A stretch of DNA of 64,000 bases from positions 31,301 through 95,300 of the forward strand of contig CAZUJF010000021.1 in assembly GCA_964619955.1 (NCBI GenBank), given 5' to 3'. The position numbers and the translations under genes were made by a program. Under the pieces are notes generated by a model that was not told the origin of the DNA, searched no databases, and saw only the letters and a list, made by a program, of their open reading frames with translations. Positions 15,471-23,801 of the stretch are shown one piece after another (the first letter of the stretch is position 1; every line of letters begins with the position of its first letter). Source of the stretch: JACQFK01 sp964619955. Lineage in GTDB: Bacteria; Planctomycetota; MHYJ01; JACPRB01.

Positions 15471-17229
15471 TCATCAACACCGCCCACAGGAGATGCGGGG
15501 CCTCAATCCGACCGGCCAGGTGCGCCTCCCAGAGCGCCCGGATCGGGACCGCGTCCAGCAGGCCCCCCTTCGCGAGCGCCCCCGCCGACAGCAACGACTC
15601 CGCCCAGTCCCGCAAGGGCCCCCGCAGCCAGGCCCCCAGCGGGATCGAAAACCCCTGCTTGGGACGGTCCACCAGCGCCGCCGGCACGTGCCGGTGCAGG
15701 ATCTGCCGCAACGCCCACTTGGTGACGCCCTTGCGGATCCGCATCGAGGGCGGCAAGCGCAGCGCGAATTCCACGACCCGCGGATCCAGGAACGGCACCC
15801 GCGCCTCCAGCGACGCCGCCATCGACGCCCGGTCCACCTTGACCAGGATGTCCTCCGGCAGGTACATCTCCAGGTCCAGCACCTGCAGGGCCAGGACCCC
15901 GTCGTGCGAAGGCAGCCCCTCCGGCCGCTCCGCCGGCGTGAGCGGCAGCGGACCCGCGTCCGGCAGCGGCGGCCGCTCCCACTGCGTCACCAGGCTCAGA
16001 TACACCGACGCCGGGTCGCGCTGCGCGAACGCCCGCGCATAACGCCCCAGCCCCGGGACGAGCCCCGCCGCCGCCCCGCCCAGGCGCCGCAGCCAGGCGG
16101 GCATCCAGCCCAGGCGCCGCCACAGCAGGTCCGCCGCGAGATAACGCCGGTAGCCCCCGAAGAGCTCGTCCCCCGCGTCGCCGCTCAGCGCCACCGTCAC
16201 GTGCCGCCGCGTCAGCTTCGACACCAGATGCGTCGGGATCGCCGACGAATCCGCGAACGGCTCGTCGTACATCGCCGCGAGCGACGGGATCAGATCCCGC
16301 GCCTCCTGCGCCGTCACCGTCAGCTCCGTGTGCTCCGTGCCGAGGTGCTTCGCCACCGCCGCCGCATCCGCCGCCTCGTCGAACGCCGCCTCCCGGAAGC
16401 CGATCGTGAACGTCCGCACCGGCCGGGAGGACTGCGCCTGCATCAGCGCGACGATCGTCGAGGAGTCGATCCCGCCCGAGAGGAACGCGCCCAGCGGGAC
16501 GTCCGCCTCCATGCGGAGTTTGACCGCGTCCCGCAGCAGCCCGTCGAGCCGCTCGAGGGTCCCGGGCTCGTCCGCGGGGCTCAGGTCGAGGCCGCGCACG
16601 CGGTAGTAGGGCCGGGGCTCGTCGCCGACCCGCAGGAAGCAGCCGGGCGGCAGCTTGCGGACCGCCCGGTACGCGCTCCAGGGGGCGGGCAGGTAGCCGA
16701 GGCGCAGGTAGAGCGCGAGCGCGGCGCGGTCCGGGGCCGTCTCGAACGCCGGATGCGCCCGCAGCGCCTTGAGCTCCGAGCCGAACAGGAAGACGCCGCC
16801 GCAGGTCCCGTAATACAGCGGCTTCTCGCCGAAGCGGTCGCGGGCGAGCCAGAGCCGGCGCTCCTTCCGGTCCCATGCGGCGAACGCGAACATGCCGTTG
16901 AGGCGGGGGAGGGTCTTCTCGACGCCGTCGTCGTCGAGCAGCCCGAGCAGCACCTCGGTGTCGCTGCGTCCCCGGTACGCGCGGCCGCCGCGCAGGGCGG
17001 CATGGTTGTAGATCTCGCCGTTGAAGCCGAGGACCCAGCGCTCCGAGACCATGGGCTGGTGGCCGGCGGGGGAGAGGTCGAGGATGGAGAGCCGGCGCTG
17101 GCCGAGGGCGGCCCCTTCGCCGATCCAGGTCCCGCGGTCGTCGGGCCCCCGGTGGACGAGGGCGTCCGTCATGCGGTCGAGGACCGCGGGATCGGGGGCC
17201 GGCCCCAGAAACCCGGCGATCCCGCACAT
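15439..17229 (-). CDS. asnB: Asparagine synthase (glutamine-hydrolysing)
   Basis: 596 residues. The N-terminal glutaminase domain starts with the catalytic Cys2 (MCGIAGFLG) and contains RGPDDRG, GFNGEIYN and NGMFAFAAWD. The synthetase domain has the ATP pyrophosphatase loop FLSGGIDSS (~249-257) and SGDAGDELFGGYRRY. AsnB proteins amidate aspartate using glutamine and ATP. Paralogues inside polysaccharide loci often amidate sugars or are of unclear substrate. The final residues QEWRIRNEE and the stop come from the GAATAA-armed repeat, so the natural C-terminus has probably been altered. A second copy of that repeat abuts the start codon. The next locus gene is the Wzc-like kinase on the other strand. 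Confidence 0.88.
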   Translation of the reverse strand: MCGIAGFLGPAPDPAVLDRMTDALVHRGPDDRGTWIGEGAALGQRRLSILDLSPAGHQPMVSERWVLGFNGEIYNHAALRGGRAYRGRSDTEVLLGLLDDDGVEKTLPRLNGMFAFAAWDRKERRLWLARDRFGEKPLYYGTCGGVFLFGSELKALRAHPAFETAPDRAALALYLRLGYLPAPWSAYRAVRKLPPGCFLRVGDEPRPYYRVRGLDLSPADEPGTLERLDGLLRDAVKLRMEADVPLGAFLSGGIDSSTIVALMQAQSSRPVRTFTIGFREAAFDEAADAAAVAKHLGTEHTELTVTAQEARDLIPSLAAMYDEPFADSSAIPTHLVSKLTRRHVTVALSGDAGDELFGGYRRYLAADLLWRRLGWMPAWLRRLGGAAAGLVPGLGRYARAFAQRDPASVYLSLVTQWERPPLPDAGPLPLTPAERPEGLPSHDGVLALQVLDLEMYLPEDILVKVDRASMAASLEARVPFLDPRVVEFALRLPPSMRIRKGVTKWALRQILHRHVPAALVDRPKQGFSIPLGAWLRGPLRDWAESLLSAGALAKGGLLDAVPIRALWEAHLAGRIEAPHLLWAVLMMQEWRIRNEE

Positions 17230-17230
17230 G

Positions 17231-17345
17231 AAGAGAGGATAGAGAATAAGGAATAAAGAATAAAGAATCCTGTCGGTCCGCGATCTCCCCGTTGGGGGAA
17301 ACGCCGCCCGTCAGGATTCTTTATTCTCTATTCTTTATTCCTTTT
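17231..17345. repeat. GAATAA-armed repeat, copy 2
   Basis: Starts 2 bases upstream of the asnB ATG and ends at the T-run of the bipartite promoter element of the S23-type gene. Arms are GAATAAGGAATAAAGAATA and TTCTTTATTCTCTATTC. The core begins CCTGTCGG and ends CCGTCAGG. It therefore occupies the entire divergent intergenic region of asnB. Confidence 0.75.
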
Positions 17346-17386
17346 TCCTGTCGATTCCCGGCTCCTTCCCCGCACTCCTCCGGTGC
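17342..17386 (+). promoter_or_regulatory. Bipartite CTGTCGA-N17-CACT element upstream of the S23-type gene
   Basis: TTTTTCCTGTCGAT (17342-17355), 17 bases, then CACTCC (17373-17378). A transcript starting 31 bases after the first box would begin at 17387 and carry a 16-base leader with GGGAGG before the ATG at 17403. The same spacing is found upstream of the PIN modules, the AlbA-domain gene and the transposase. Confidence 0.55.
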
Positions 17387-17402
17387 ATGAAGGGAGGATG
17401 CG

Positions 17403-17783
17403 ATGAACATCCGCAGCTTCGAGGATCTAGAGGCCTGGAAACTTGCCCACGCGCTGGCCCTGGAGGTCTACCGGGCGAGCGGGGGATTCCCTCCGGCGGA
17501 ACGCTTCGGCTTGGTTCCGCAGATTCGCCGCGCGGCGGTCTCGGTGTCCGCCAACCTCGCGGAAGGCTTCGGCCGTGCCACCCCGGCCGACAAGGCCCGC
17601 TGCTATACCATCGCCTCCGGCTCCCTGGAGGAGGTGGGCTGCTTCCTGCTCCTCGCACGCGACCTGGGCTGGCTGCCCGCCGCTCATTCCCTGTTTGCAG
17701 CCCTGGCCAAGACCCGGGGCGTCCTTCGCGGGCTGTTGCAGGCGACCCGGAATGGAGCGTACTTGAAGAGGAATGAAGAATAG
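17403..17783 (+). CDS. Four-helix-bundle protein of the S23 / 23S rRNA intervening-sequence family
   Basis: 126 residues. Motifs are diagnostic: FEDLEAWKLAHALALEVY at the N-terminus, QIRRAAVSVSANLAEGFGR in the middle and LEEVGCFLLLARDLGWL near the end. Members form pentameric four-helix bundles. They were first seen in intervening sequences of 23S rRNA genes and often occur elsewhere as small mobile-looking genes of unknown function. GGGAGG lies 5 bases before the ATG. The last residues (LKRNEE) and stop come from a GAATAA-armed repeat. No rRNA is nearby, so this is a stand-alone copy. The gene is under the bipartite element described at 17342. Confidence 0.85.
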   Translation: MNIRSFEDLEAWKLAHALALEVYRASGGFPPAERFGLVPQIRRAAVSVSANLAEGFGRATPADKARCYTIASGSLEEVGCFLLLARDLGWLPAAHSLFAALAKTRGVLRGLLQATRNGAYLKRNEE

Positions 17784-17870
17784 GGAATAAGGAATCCTGA
17801 CGGCGCGCGATCCCCCTTCGGGAGCAACGCCGCCCGCCAGGATTCCCTATTCTTTATTCTCTATTCTTTG
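17771..17870. repeat. GAATAA-armed repeat, copy 3
   Basis: Arms GAATGAAGAATAGGGAATAA and TTCCCTATTCTTTATTC surround a core CCTGACGGC ... CCGCCAGG. The left arm encodes the end of the S23-type protein. The element ends 5 bases before the -10 box of the Wzc-like gene. Confidence 0.75.
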
Positions 17871-17887
17871 TTTGCTATCCTGCTTCA

Positions 17888-19966
17888 ATGGACCCCGCAT
17901 CCCCCGCCATCGTTGCTCCTGACGGCGCCTCCCTCGCCCAGGTCCTCATCATCCTCCGCCGCCGCTGGCGCCTCCTCGCCCTCGTCTGGCTCGCCACCCT
18001 CGTCGCCGTCGGCATCTACACCTTCACCACCAAACGCCTCTACCGCCCCCAGGCCTCCCTCGAAATCCGCCCCGAAACCCCCCTCGTCGGAGGCGACGCC
18101 GCCGACCCCGCCCTCATGGCCTCCCGCATGATGTGGGAGAACTACTACCGCACCCAGGAACAGATCCTCACGAGCCCCACCCTCCTCGAAACCGTCTTCA
18201 AGGCCCTCCCCGAGGCGGTGCGCCGCAAGTGGGACGACAAAAAAGACCCCCTCAAGGCCTTCGGCGAACAGCTCGACATCGAAAAAGTCCGCACCAGCTT
18301 CATCCTCAAGATCGGCTTCGTCGACGAGGACCCCGCCGCCGCCACCCAGGTCGTCAACACGCTCGTCTCCCTCTACCTCGACGACGCCAACCGCCGCCTC
18401 CGCGAATTGAAAAGCGGCGCCGCCGAGGTCCTCTCCAAGGAGGCCCTCCCCTCCATCCGCGCCCGGGTCGACGACGCCGACAAGGCCCTCCAGGCCTTCC
18501 AGACCCAGACCGGCTTCATCGACTTCGACGAACACTACAAATCCCTCGTCGAGGCCCGCCGCCGCTTCGACACCCGCTTCACCGAGATCCGCCTCCGCCG
18601 CATCAAGGTCCGCTCCGAACTCGACGCCCTCAGCTCCTACGGCGTCGAGGGCGTCAGCGGCCTCTTCAACCCCGCCTTCCACTCCACCCGCACCCTCGAA
18701 CCCCTCGCCGACCAGCGCACCCGCACCGCCACCGAACTCGCGAAGGCCGAAAAACTCTACAAGGAACGCCACCCCGCCATCCTCGAACTCCGCCAGCAGC
18801 TCCTCCTCGTCGAGGAGAAGATCCGCGAGGCCATCCGCGGCACCCTCAAGTCCCTCGAAACCGACCTCGCCGCCGTCGAGGGCGAGGAGAAGGCCCTCAA
18901 GGCCGAGATCGAGTCCACCGACGCCGGCATGACCGCCGCCGCGCGCAACCTCAACCAGTTCAAGCGGCTCGACGGCGAACTGCTCTCCGCCAAGGAGCTC
19001 TACACCTCGTATCTGAAGAAGTACGGCGAGACGACGGCGACCAGCGGCTCGGCGCTCGGCTCCGTCCGCGTCGTCGACCACGCCACCCTCCCCCTCGCCC
19101 CCTTCAAACCCAAGATCCTCACCAACCTCGCCCTCGCCGCCGTCGTCGGCCTCCTGCTCGGCGTCGGCGCCATGTTCGTCGTGGAACAGCTCGACGACCG
19201 CATCCAGAGCCCCCGCGAAGTCGAGGCCTTCGTCGGCCTCGAGGTCGTCGCGATGATCCCGCGCCTCAGCACCGCCCTCGGCGATTCGCCCGTGCTGCTC
19301 GACGAACACGCGACGCTGCCGGAATTCGAGTCCTTCCGCGGCCTGCGCGCCGAGCTCGTGACGCGCCTCGAAAAGATCCAGGGCGGCAGGGTGGTCTGCA
19401 TCCTGTCCGCGCTCCAGGGCGAGGGCAAGTCGACGGTGACCGCCAACCTCGCCAAGGTCCTCGCGATGGAGGGCCGGCGGGTGCTCGTGTTCGACGCGGA
19501 CCTGAGGCGCCCCAGCCAGCGCAAGCTGATCGGCGCGGCGGCCGGCGCGGGCCTGGAGCAGTACCTGCAGGGGAAGGCGACGCTCGCCTCGGTCGTGCAG
19601 CAGAGCAAGGTCCCCGGCGTGGACGTGCTGGCGGCCGGCGAGGGCAGCTCGGGCGCGGCGGAGCTCGCGGGCACGACGCGCTTCGAGGAGGCGCTGGTCT
19701 GGGCGCGCGCGAACTACGACTTCGTCCTCATCGACTCGGCGCCGGTGAACCAGGTGAGCGAGAGCCCGCTGGTGGCGCGCCGGGCGGACCTCACGGTGCT
19801 CGTGGTGCGCGAGGGCCAGACGAGCCGCAGCGCCGCGGTGCTCGCGCGCCGGCGGCTCGAGAGCATGCAGGTGGCGCTGGGCGGCGCGGTCATGAACTGC
19901 GCCAACCCCCAGGGCCGCGGCTACGGCTACGGCTACTACTACTCCGCCTACTACGGCAAGACGTAG
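17888..19966 (+). CDS. Wzc-like polysaccharide co-polymerase and BY-kinase
   Basis: 692 residues. A Wzz domain is bounded by membrane spans at ~26-48 and ~408-436, with a long coiled periplasmic part between. The cytoplasmic tyrosine-kinase domain has Walker A LQGEGKST (~508-516), Walker A' VLVFDADLRRP (~533) and Walker B FVLIDSAP (~612). The tail is a Tyr cluster (GYGYGYYYSAYYG), the autophosphorylation region. Such proteins control chain length and export of capsule or exopolysaccharide. TATCCT lies 6 bases before the ATG and no Shine-Dalgarno sequence is visible, so the transcript is probably leaderless. The kinase belongs functionally with the polysaccharide genes that resume at 28.4 kb. 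Confidence 0.9.
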   Translation: MDPASPAIVAPDGASLAQVLIILRRRWRLLALVWLATLVAVGIYTFTTKRLYRPQASLEIRPETPLVGGDAADPALMASRMMWENYYRTQEQILTSPTLLETVFKALPEAVRRKWDDKKDPLKAFGEQLDIEKVRTSFILKIGFVDEDPAAATQVVNTLVSLYLDDANRRLRELKSGAAEVLSKEALPSIRARVDDADKALQAFQTQTGFIDFDEHYKSLVEARRRFDTRFTEIRLRRIKVRSELDALSSYGVEGVSGLFNPAFHSTRTLEPLADQRTRTATELAKAEKLYKERHPAILELRQQLLLVEEKIREAIRGTLKSLETDLAAVEGEEKALKAEIESTDAGMTAAARNLNQFKRLDGELLSAKELYTSYLKKYGETTATSGSALGSVRVVDHATLPLAPFKPKILTNLALAAVVGLLLGVGAMFVVEQLDDRIQSPREVEAFVGLEVVAMIPRLSTALGDSPVLLDEHATLPEFESFRGLRAELVTRLEKIQGGRVVCILSALQGEGKSTVTANLAKVLAMEGRRVLVFDADLRRPSQRKLIGAAAGAGLEQYLQGKATLASVVQQSKVPGVDVLAAGEGSSGAAELAGTTRFEEALVWARANYDFVLIDSAPVNQVSESPLVARRADLTVLVVREGQTSRSAAVLARRRLESMQVALGGAVMNCANPQGRGYGYGYYYSAYYGKT

Positions 19967-19971
19967 GCGGT

Positions 19972-21159
19972 CTACCCGCCCCTGGCTTCATCCAGCCCCA
20001 GCTCCACCGCATCCCCGATCCAGGTTCCCTGGACGAGGCGGCGCCCGCGCTGCGGGGTGACGATGTGCCGGGCGACGATCGCCTTCCGGCCGAGCAGGCC
20101 TTCGACGATCTTGAAGCCGCGCGGCTCCGGGTCCGGCGTTTCACCCCACTTCACCTCGATCAGCCGGAGGCGTCCGCCCTCCTCCCGGACGAAATCCACC
20201 TCCGCCCCCAGCGAGTCCCGGTAGAAGCAGATCCGGTCGGGTTCGCCGCGCCGGGCGTAGTGGCGGACGAGCTGGCCGAAGACGCAGGTCTCGAAGAAGG
20301 CCCCGAGCAGGCTGCTCGCGCGCAGCGTCTCCGGTCGGTCGAACCCGCAGAGAAACGCGGCGAGCCCCGTATCCAGGAAGTAAAGCTTGGGGGTTTTGAC
20401 GAGGCGGCGCCCCAGGTTCCGGGACCAGGGCGGGACCAGGCGGATGAGGTCGGAGGTCTCCAGAACGCTGAGCCAGCTCTTGATCGTGTTGGGGCTGATG
20501 CCGATGTCGGCGGCGAGGCCGCTGAGAGAGAGGAGCTGCCCGGTTCTCAGGGCGCAGAGCCGGAGGAAGCGGTCGAAGTCGCGGAGATTCTGGACGCGAA
20601 GGACCTGCCGCACGTCGCGCTCGAGGTAGGTGGCGACGTAGTCGGCGTAGTACCGGGAGGGGGGGAGGTCCTGGGCGACGAGTTCCGGATAACCTCCTTT
20701 CCAGATCCAGGGGATGAGGGATTCTCCGGAGAGCGGGCGGCCGGCGACGGGCTCGATCTCGGCCAGGGAAAGCGAGTGGAGCTGGAGGACGGCGACGCGC
20801 CCGGCGAGGCTTTCGCCGACGCCCGCCATGAGGGGGAAGTTCTGGGAGCCGGTGAGGAGGTATTGGCCGGCCTCCCCGCGCCGCGCGTCGACGGCGGCTT
20901 TGATCGCCCGGAAGAGGCGGGGGGCGTACTGGATCTCGTCGATGATGAGCGGGGCGGGGTGGCGTTCGAGGAAGGCGGCGCCGGACTGCTCGGCCTCCTC
21001 GGCGACGGACGGCAGGTCGAGGCTGACGTAGCGGTGCCCGGGGAAGCGGGTTTCCAGGAGGCGGGTCTTGCCCACCTGGCGGGGTCCGGTGAGCAGGACG
21101 ACGGGCCTCCGGGAAGCCTCGGCCTGAAGGAGGGGCAGGAGGAAGCGGTCGATCCACAT
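19972..21159 (-). CDS. AAA ATPase with DUF4143 domain
   Basis: 395 residues. Walker A is LLTGPRQVGKTRLLE (~22-36), then the AAA_14 motifs PLIIDEIQYAPRLF (~70) and YLLTGSQNF, then DUF4143 with YLERDVRQVLRVQN, a winged-helix-like SGLAADIGISPNTIKSWL and a C-terminal nuclease-like strand (AEVDFVREEGGRLRLIEVKWG). Proteins of this kind are frequent in accessory regions and are suspected defence or toxin-like ATPases of unproven function. A promoter (TTGATA-N17-CATAAT on the minus strand) lies immediately upstream. The gene separates the Wzc-like gene from the rest of the polysaccharide locus, consistent with insertion. Confidence 0.85.
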   Translation of the reverse strand: MWIDRFLLPLLQAEASRRPVVLLTGPRQVGKTRLLETRFPGHRYVSLDLPSVAEEAEQSGAAFLERHPAPLIIDEIQYAPRLFRAIKAAVDARRGEAGQYLLTGSQNFPLMAGVGESLAGRVAVLQLHSLSLAEIEPVAGRPLSGESLIPWIWKGGYPELVAQDLPPSRYYADYVATYLERDVRQVLRVQNLRDFDRFLRLCALRTGQLLSLSGLAADIGISPNTIKSWLSVLETSDLIRLVPPWSRNLGRRLVKTPKLYFLDTGLAAFLCGFDRPETLRASSLLGAFFETCVFGQLVRHYARRGEPDRICFYRDSLGAEVDFVREEGGRLRLIEVKWGETPDPEPRGFKIVEGLLGRKAIVARHIVTPQRGRRLVQGTWIGDAVELGLDEARGG

Positions 21160-21167
21160 GCCTTACA

Positions 21168-21196
21168 ATTATGCAATATGATTGACGTTTTATCAA
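21168..21196 (-). promoter_or_regulatory. Promoter of the AAA/DUF4143 gene
   Basis: Read on the minus strand: TTGATA, 17 bases, CATAAT. The -10 box ends 8 bases before the ATG at 21159, so the message is nearly leaderless. Confidence 0.5.
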
Positions 21197-21232
21197 CAAT
21201 TGCAAAGGTGGGTCGCCCGCCCCCCGTCCCCC

Positions 21233-21440
21233 GCCTATCGCCTATCGCCTATCGCCTATCGCCTATCGCCTATCGCCTATCGCCTTNNNNNNNNNNNNNN
21301 NNNNNNNNNNNNNNNNNNNNNNNNNNNNNNNNNNNNNNNNNNNNNNNNNNNNNNNNNNNNNNNNNNNNNNNNNNNNNNNNNNNNNNCGCCTATCGCCTAT
21401 CGCCTATCGCCTATCGCCTATCGCCTATCGCCTATCGCCT
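21233..21440. repeat. 7-bp tandem repeat (CTATCGC)n with assembly gap
   Basis: Perfect heptamers run from about 21233 to 21286 and from 21387 to about 21440. The intervening 100 N at 21287-21386 are an assembly gap, almost certainly caused by the repeat, so the true length is unknown. The right end runs into the 3' end of the Cys-motif gene at 21418. Confidence 0.9.
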
Positions 21441-22119
21441 TCTCTTCCTCCAGCCCTCGGATTCCCGCTCCATCGAGCAGGGCGGCTCGCGTAAACGTCG
21501 TTTTCTCATACATCAACGCCAGCACCGGCGGAGGATCGTGTTCCGGCACCCTCGCCCGCAGCGCGTCCAGCTTCGCGCAGAGGAACGTGTTGCAGGTCAC
21601 CGAGCGCAGCGCGCGGGGCAGCCCGCAGCCCGTGGCCGCGTGGAAGACGCAGGAGTCCCGGGTCGTCTCGGCGGGCAGGTGCGCCCGGTAGGCCTCGAGG
21701 AGGCGGGGGAGGCTCCAGTCCGGATGGGCTTCGAGGACCCGGACGACGGTCTCCTCGGTGACGTAGGCGTGGGTGCCGCCGGACTGGCAGCAGTTCCCGC
21801 GGCAGGCGCCGCAGGCCAGGCGGGCGAGGCGTTCGCGTCCGTTGGCCGGGGCCTCGGCGCCGGGGGGATCGGCTTCCAGCGACGCGCGATCGAGGACGGC
21901 GCCCTCCGCTTTTTCGGCGAGGTGTTCGAGGAAGCGGGCGGCGCGGACGGGATCCTGCGGGGCGAGGGGGCGGTCGTTGGTCGGGAGGATGACGCGGACG
22001 GCGTCCGCGGGGATCGCCGCGCCGAGCCGGGCGCGCAGCTCGGGTTCGAGGCGCCGCGCGTCCGCCTCCGCCTCCTCGCCGGAGCGCCGCCACGCCGCTT
22101 CGTCGAGGTCCACGAGCAC
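21418..22119 (-). CDS. Cysteine-motif protein of YkgJ-like type
   Basis: About 233 residues. CGACRGNCC (~103-111) matches the CxxCxGxCC signature of YkgJ-type zinc or iron-sulfur binding proteins. Other Cys occur in CVFH, TGCGLP and TCNTFLCAKL, which would complete a metal site. The start is a GTG at 22119 or at 22113. A TACAAC box lies just ahead of it. The last ~10 residues (EEEKAIGDRR) are encoded by the heptamer repeat, so the 3' end depends on repeat length and phase. No function is established for the family. Confidence 0.6.
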   Translation of the reverse strand: MLVDLDEAAWRRSGEEAEADARRLEPELRARLGAAIPADAVRVILPTNDRPLAPQDPVRAARFLEHLAEKAEGAVLDRASLEADPPGAEAPANGRERLARLACGACRGNCCQSGGTHAYVTEETVVRVLEAHPDWSLPRLLEAYRAHLPAETTRDSCVFHAATGCGLPRALRSVTCNTFLCAKLDALRARVPEHDPPPVLALMYEKTTFTRAALLDGAGIRGLEEEKAIGDRR

Positions 22120-22134
22120 TGTTGTAGCGGGGGC

Positions 22135-22196
22135 ATGAAGAATAAGGAATGAAGATTCCAGGGGGCCGATCGCCGCGCGTCAGGATTCCCTCTTCC
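22135..22196. repeat. Degenerate GAATAA-armed repeat, copy 4
   Basis: GAAGAATAAGGAATGAAGATTCC is followed by a shortened core and CGTCAGGATTCCCTC. It is about half the length of the full copies and fills most of the divergent region before the fic promoter. Confidence 0.55.
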
Positions 22197-22225
22197 CGCG
22201 GCGCGACAATACTGGAATCAAATAG

Positions 22226-22254
22226 TTGACAATTAGTAAAGCCTTCCCTAGAGT
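22226..22254 (+). promoter_or_regulatory. Promoter of the Fic gene
   Basis: TTGACA (22226-22231), 17 bases, TAGAGT (22249-22254). This is a near-consensus -35 box. The -10 box ends 6 bases before the ATG at 22261, again predicting a leaderless message. Confidence 0.6.
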
Positions 22255-22260
22255 TGGATC

Positions 22261-23286
22261 ATGCCCCCGCCGTACAAGCCCTTCTTCGAGCGCTCGGCCC
22301 TCCTGGTGCGGCATCTGACGCAGGCCTCCGCGCTGGGGGCCTGGATCCAGGAGCAGGCTTTGGACGTCTCATGGATCGCCCCGACCCAGCGGGAGGCGCT
22401 GGTGCGGCTCGCCCATTACTCCACCCGCATCGAAGGCAACCCGCTCACGCTGCCGGAGGTGGAAGCCCTGGCGGCCGGGAAGGATCTGGGCGTGGAAGAC
22501 CGGGCGAAGCGGGAGGTGCTCAATTATTTTGCCGCGCTCCGGTGGATCTGGCAGCGGAGTCCGCCGCGGGACATCGAAGAAGGCGACCTTCTTCGTCTGC
22601 ACCGGCAGATCTCCCAGGGACTGCTGCCTCCTGGGGAGGGCGGCGCGTACAAGACCCGGCCCAACGCCGTCTATCAGGGCTCGCGGGTCATCTACCGGCC
22701 GCCCCCGCCCGAGGCGACGCCGGTGCTGACGCGGGCATTGCTGGACTGGCTGAATTCAAGCGATGCGCGGGCGGAGCATGCGGTGGTCGTCGCCTCGGTG
22801 GCGCATCACCGCTTGGTGTCCATCCACCCCTTCTCCGACGGAAATGGGAGAACCTCGAGGGCCCTGGCGTCCTGGCTCCTATTTCGCCGCGGGTTTGACA
22901 CGCACCACATCTTTGCCGTGGACGAATTCTTTGATGCCGATCGGAAACGATATTACGAGATGATTCAGAGGGTTCGGGAGAGGCGGGACGATCTGACGTC
23001 CTGGGTGGAGTACGTGAGTGAGGGGGTTGTCGAGACGCTTCGAAGAACGCAGCGTCGGATCCAGATGCTCCGGGCGAAGTCCCCGCTGCGCAGGCTCCTG
23101 CTCAACCGGTCCCAGGAGCGGCTGCTGCAGATTCTGGGGGAGCATCCGGGGATGGGGGGAGGAGACCTGTCGCGGAGCCTGGGGGGCACCCGAAGCCACC
23201 TCAGCAAGCTGCTCAAGCCGCTCCTTGAGGCGGGACTGGTCGTGAAGGAAGGATCGACCAAGGCCTCGACCTACCGGCTCGGGTAG
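22261..23286 (+). CDS. Fic-domain protein (probable AMP transferase)
   Basis: 341 residues. The catalytic Fic loop HPFSDGNGRTSR lies at ~188-199. An N-terminal inhibitory helix with STRIEGN (~54-60) fits the class II (S/T)xxxE(G/N) motif, in which the Glu blocks ATP binding. The C-terminal ~60 residues (RLLQILGEHPGMGGGDLSR ... KASTYRL, quoted in parts) look like a winged helix. Fic proteins of this size transfer AMP to target proteins and are self-inhibited. All catalytic residues are present. The message is probably leaderless from a strong upstream promoter. It sits among toxin-antitoxin genes in the 20-28 kb accessory block. Confidence 0.9.
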   Translation: MPPPYKPFFERSALLVRHLTQASALGAWIQEQALDVSWIAPTQREALVRLAHYSTRIEGNPLTLPEVEALAAGKDLGVEDRAKREVLNYFAALRWIWQRSPPRDIEEGDLLRLHRQISQGLLPPGEGGAYKTRPNAVYQGSRVIYRPPPPEATPVLTRALLDWLNSSDARAEHAVVVASVAHHRLVSIHPFSDGNGRTSRALASWLLFRRGFDTHHIFAVDEFFDADRKRYYEMIQRVRERRDDLTSWVEYVSEGVVETLRRTQRRIQMLRAKSPLRRLLLNRSQERLLQILGEHPGMGGGDLSRSLGGTRSHLSKLLKPLLEAGLVVKEGSTKASTYRLG

Positions 23287-23303
23287 GCCCCGTCCGATCA
23301 TCC

Positions 23304-23334
23304 GACCAAACTGCGGACATCCCGGAGTTTGGTC
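23304..23334. terminator. Inverted repeat after the Fic gene
   Basis: GACCAAACT and AGTTTGGTC form a perfect 9-bp stem with a 13-base loop, 17 bases after the fic stop. There is no U-tract. It may be a weak terminator or a binding site. Confidence 0.35.
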
Positions 23335-23455
23335 GAATCCAGGATCCAAGGAGCCCCCCGCAGTCCGCCCGGCTTCCTTCTTCCCGTCCTCCGTCTACGG
23401 TCTGCCGTCTTCGGTTTTTCGCCTTCCGTCTGCAATCCACCGTCTTCCTGAGTAT

Positions 23456-23490
23456 ATACCTTGTAAAGGGATACCCTATAGAGGTATTAT
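23456..23490 (+). promoter_or_regulatory. Promoter/operator of higBA
   Basis: TTGTAA (23461-23466) and TATTAT (23485-23490) give an 18-base spacer. Two nested inverted repeats overlap it: ATACCT ... AGGTAT (23456-23487) and AGGG-ATA-CCCT (23467-23477). They are good candidates for HigA binding and autoregulation. Confidence 0.5.
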
Positions 23491-23500
23491 TCCTGGGGAA

Positions 23501-23791
23501 ATGGCGATACGATCATTTTCGGACAGCGGGACGGAGGAGTTTTTCCTTGCGGGGCGGGCCGCAGGAAAGGCGGGATGGCGCGGGGTGGCCTCGGTGGCCC
23601 GCCGGAAACTCGACCTGCTGCAGTACGCCGTCGATCTGCGCGACTTGAGGAGCCCGCCGGGCAACCGGCTGGAGGCCCTTCAGGGCGACATGAAGGGGCT
23701 CCATTCCATCCGGATAAATGATCAGTGGAGGGTCGTCTTCCGGTGGACGGCCGCCGGTGCGGAAGCCGTCAGGATCACGGACTACCATTGA
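23501..23791 (+). CDS. higB: HigB-type toxin
   Basis: 96 residues. The family signature is clear: LDLLQYAVDLRDLRSPPGNRLE in the centre (partly quoted), then LHSIRINDQWRVVFRW and an EAVRITDYH ending. HigB toxins are ribosome-dependent mRNA interferases of the RelE superfamily. Toxin-first order followed by an XRE antitoxin is the standard higBA arrangement. A CTGGGG-type weak ribosome binding region precedes the ATG. Length and ending are normal, so it is likely active. Confidence 0.9.
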   Translation: MAIRSFSDSGTEEFFLAGRAAGKAGWRGVASVARRKLDLLQYAVDLRDLRSPPGNRLEALQGDMKGLHSIRINDQWRVVFRWTAAGAEAVRITDYH

Positions 23792-23801
23792 AGGGAAGCT
23801 C

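Noticed and set aside
17403..17783. S23-type gene as a marker of an rRNA operon
   Set aside because: No 16S, 23S or 5S sequence lies nearby. The gene is a stand-alone copy.
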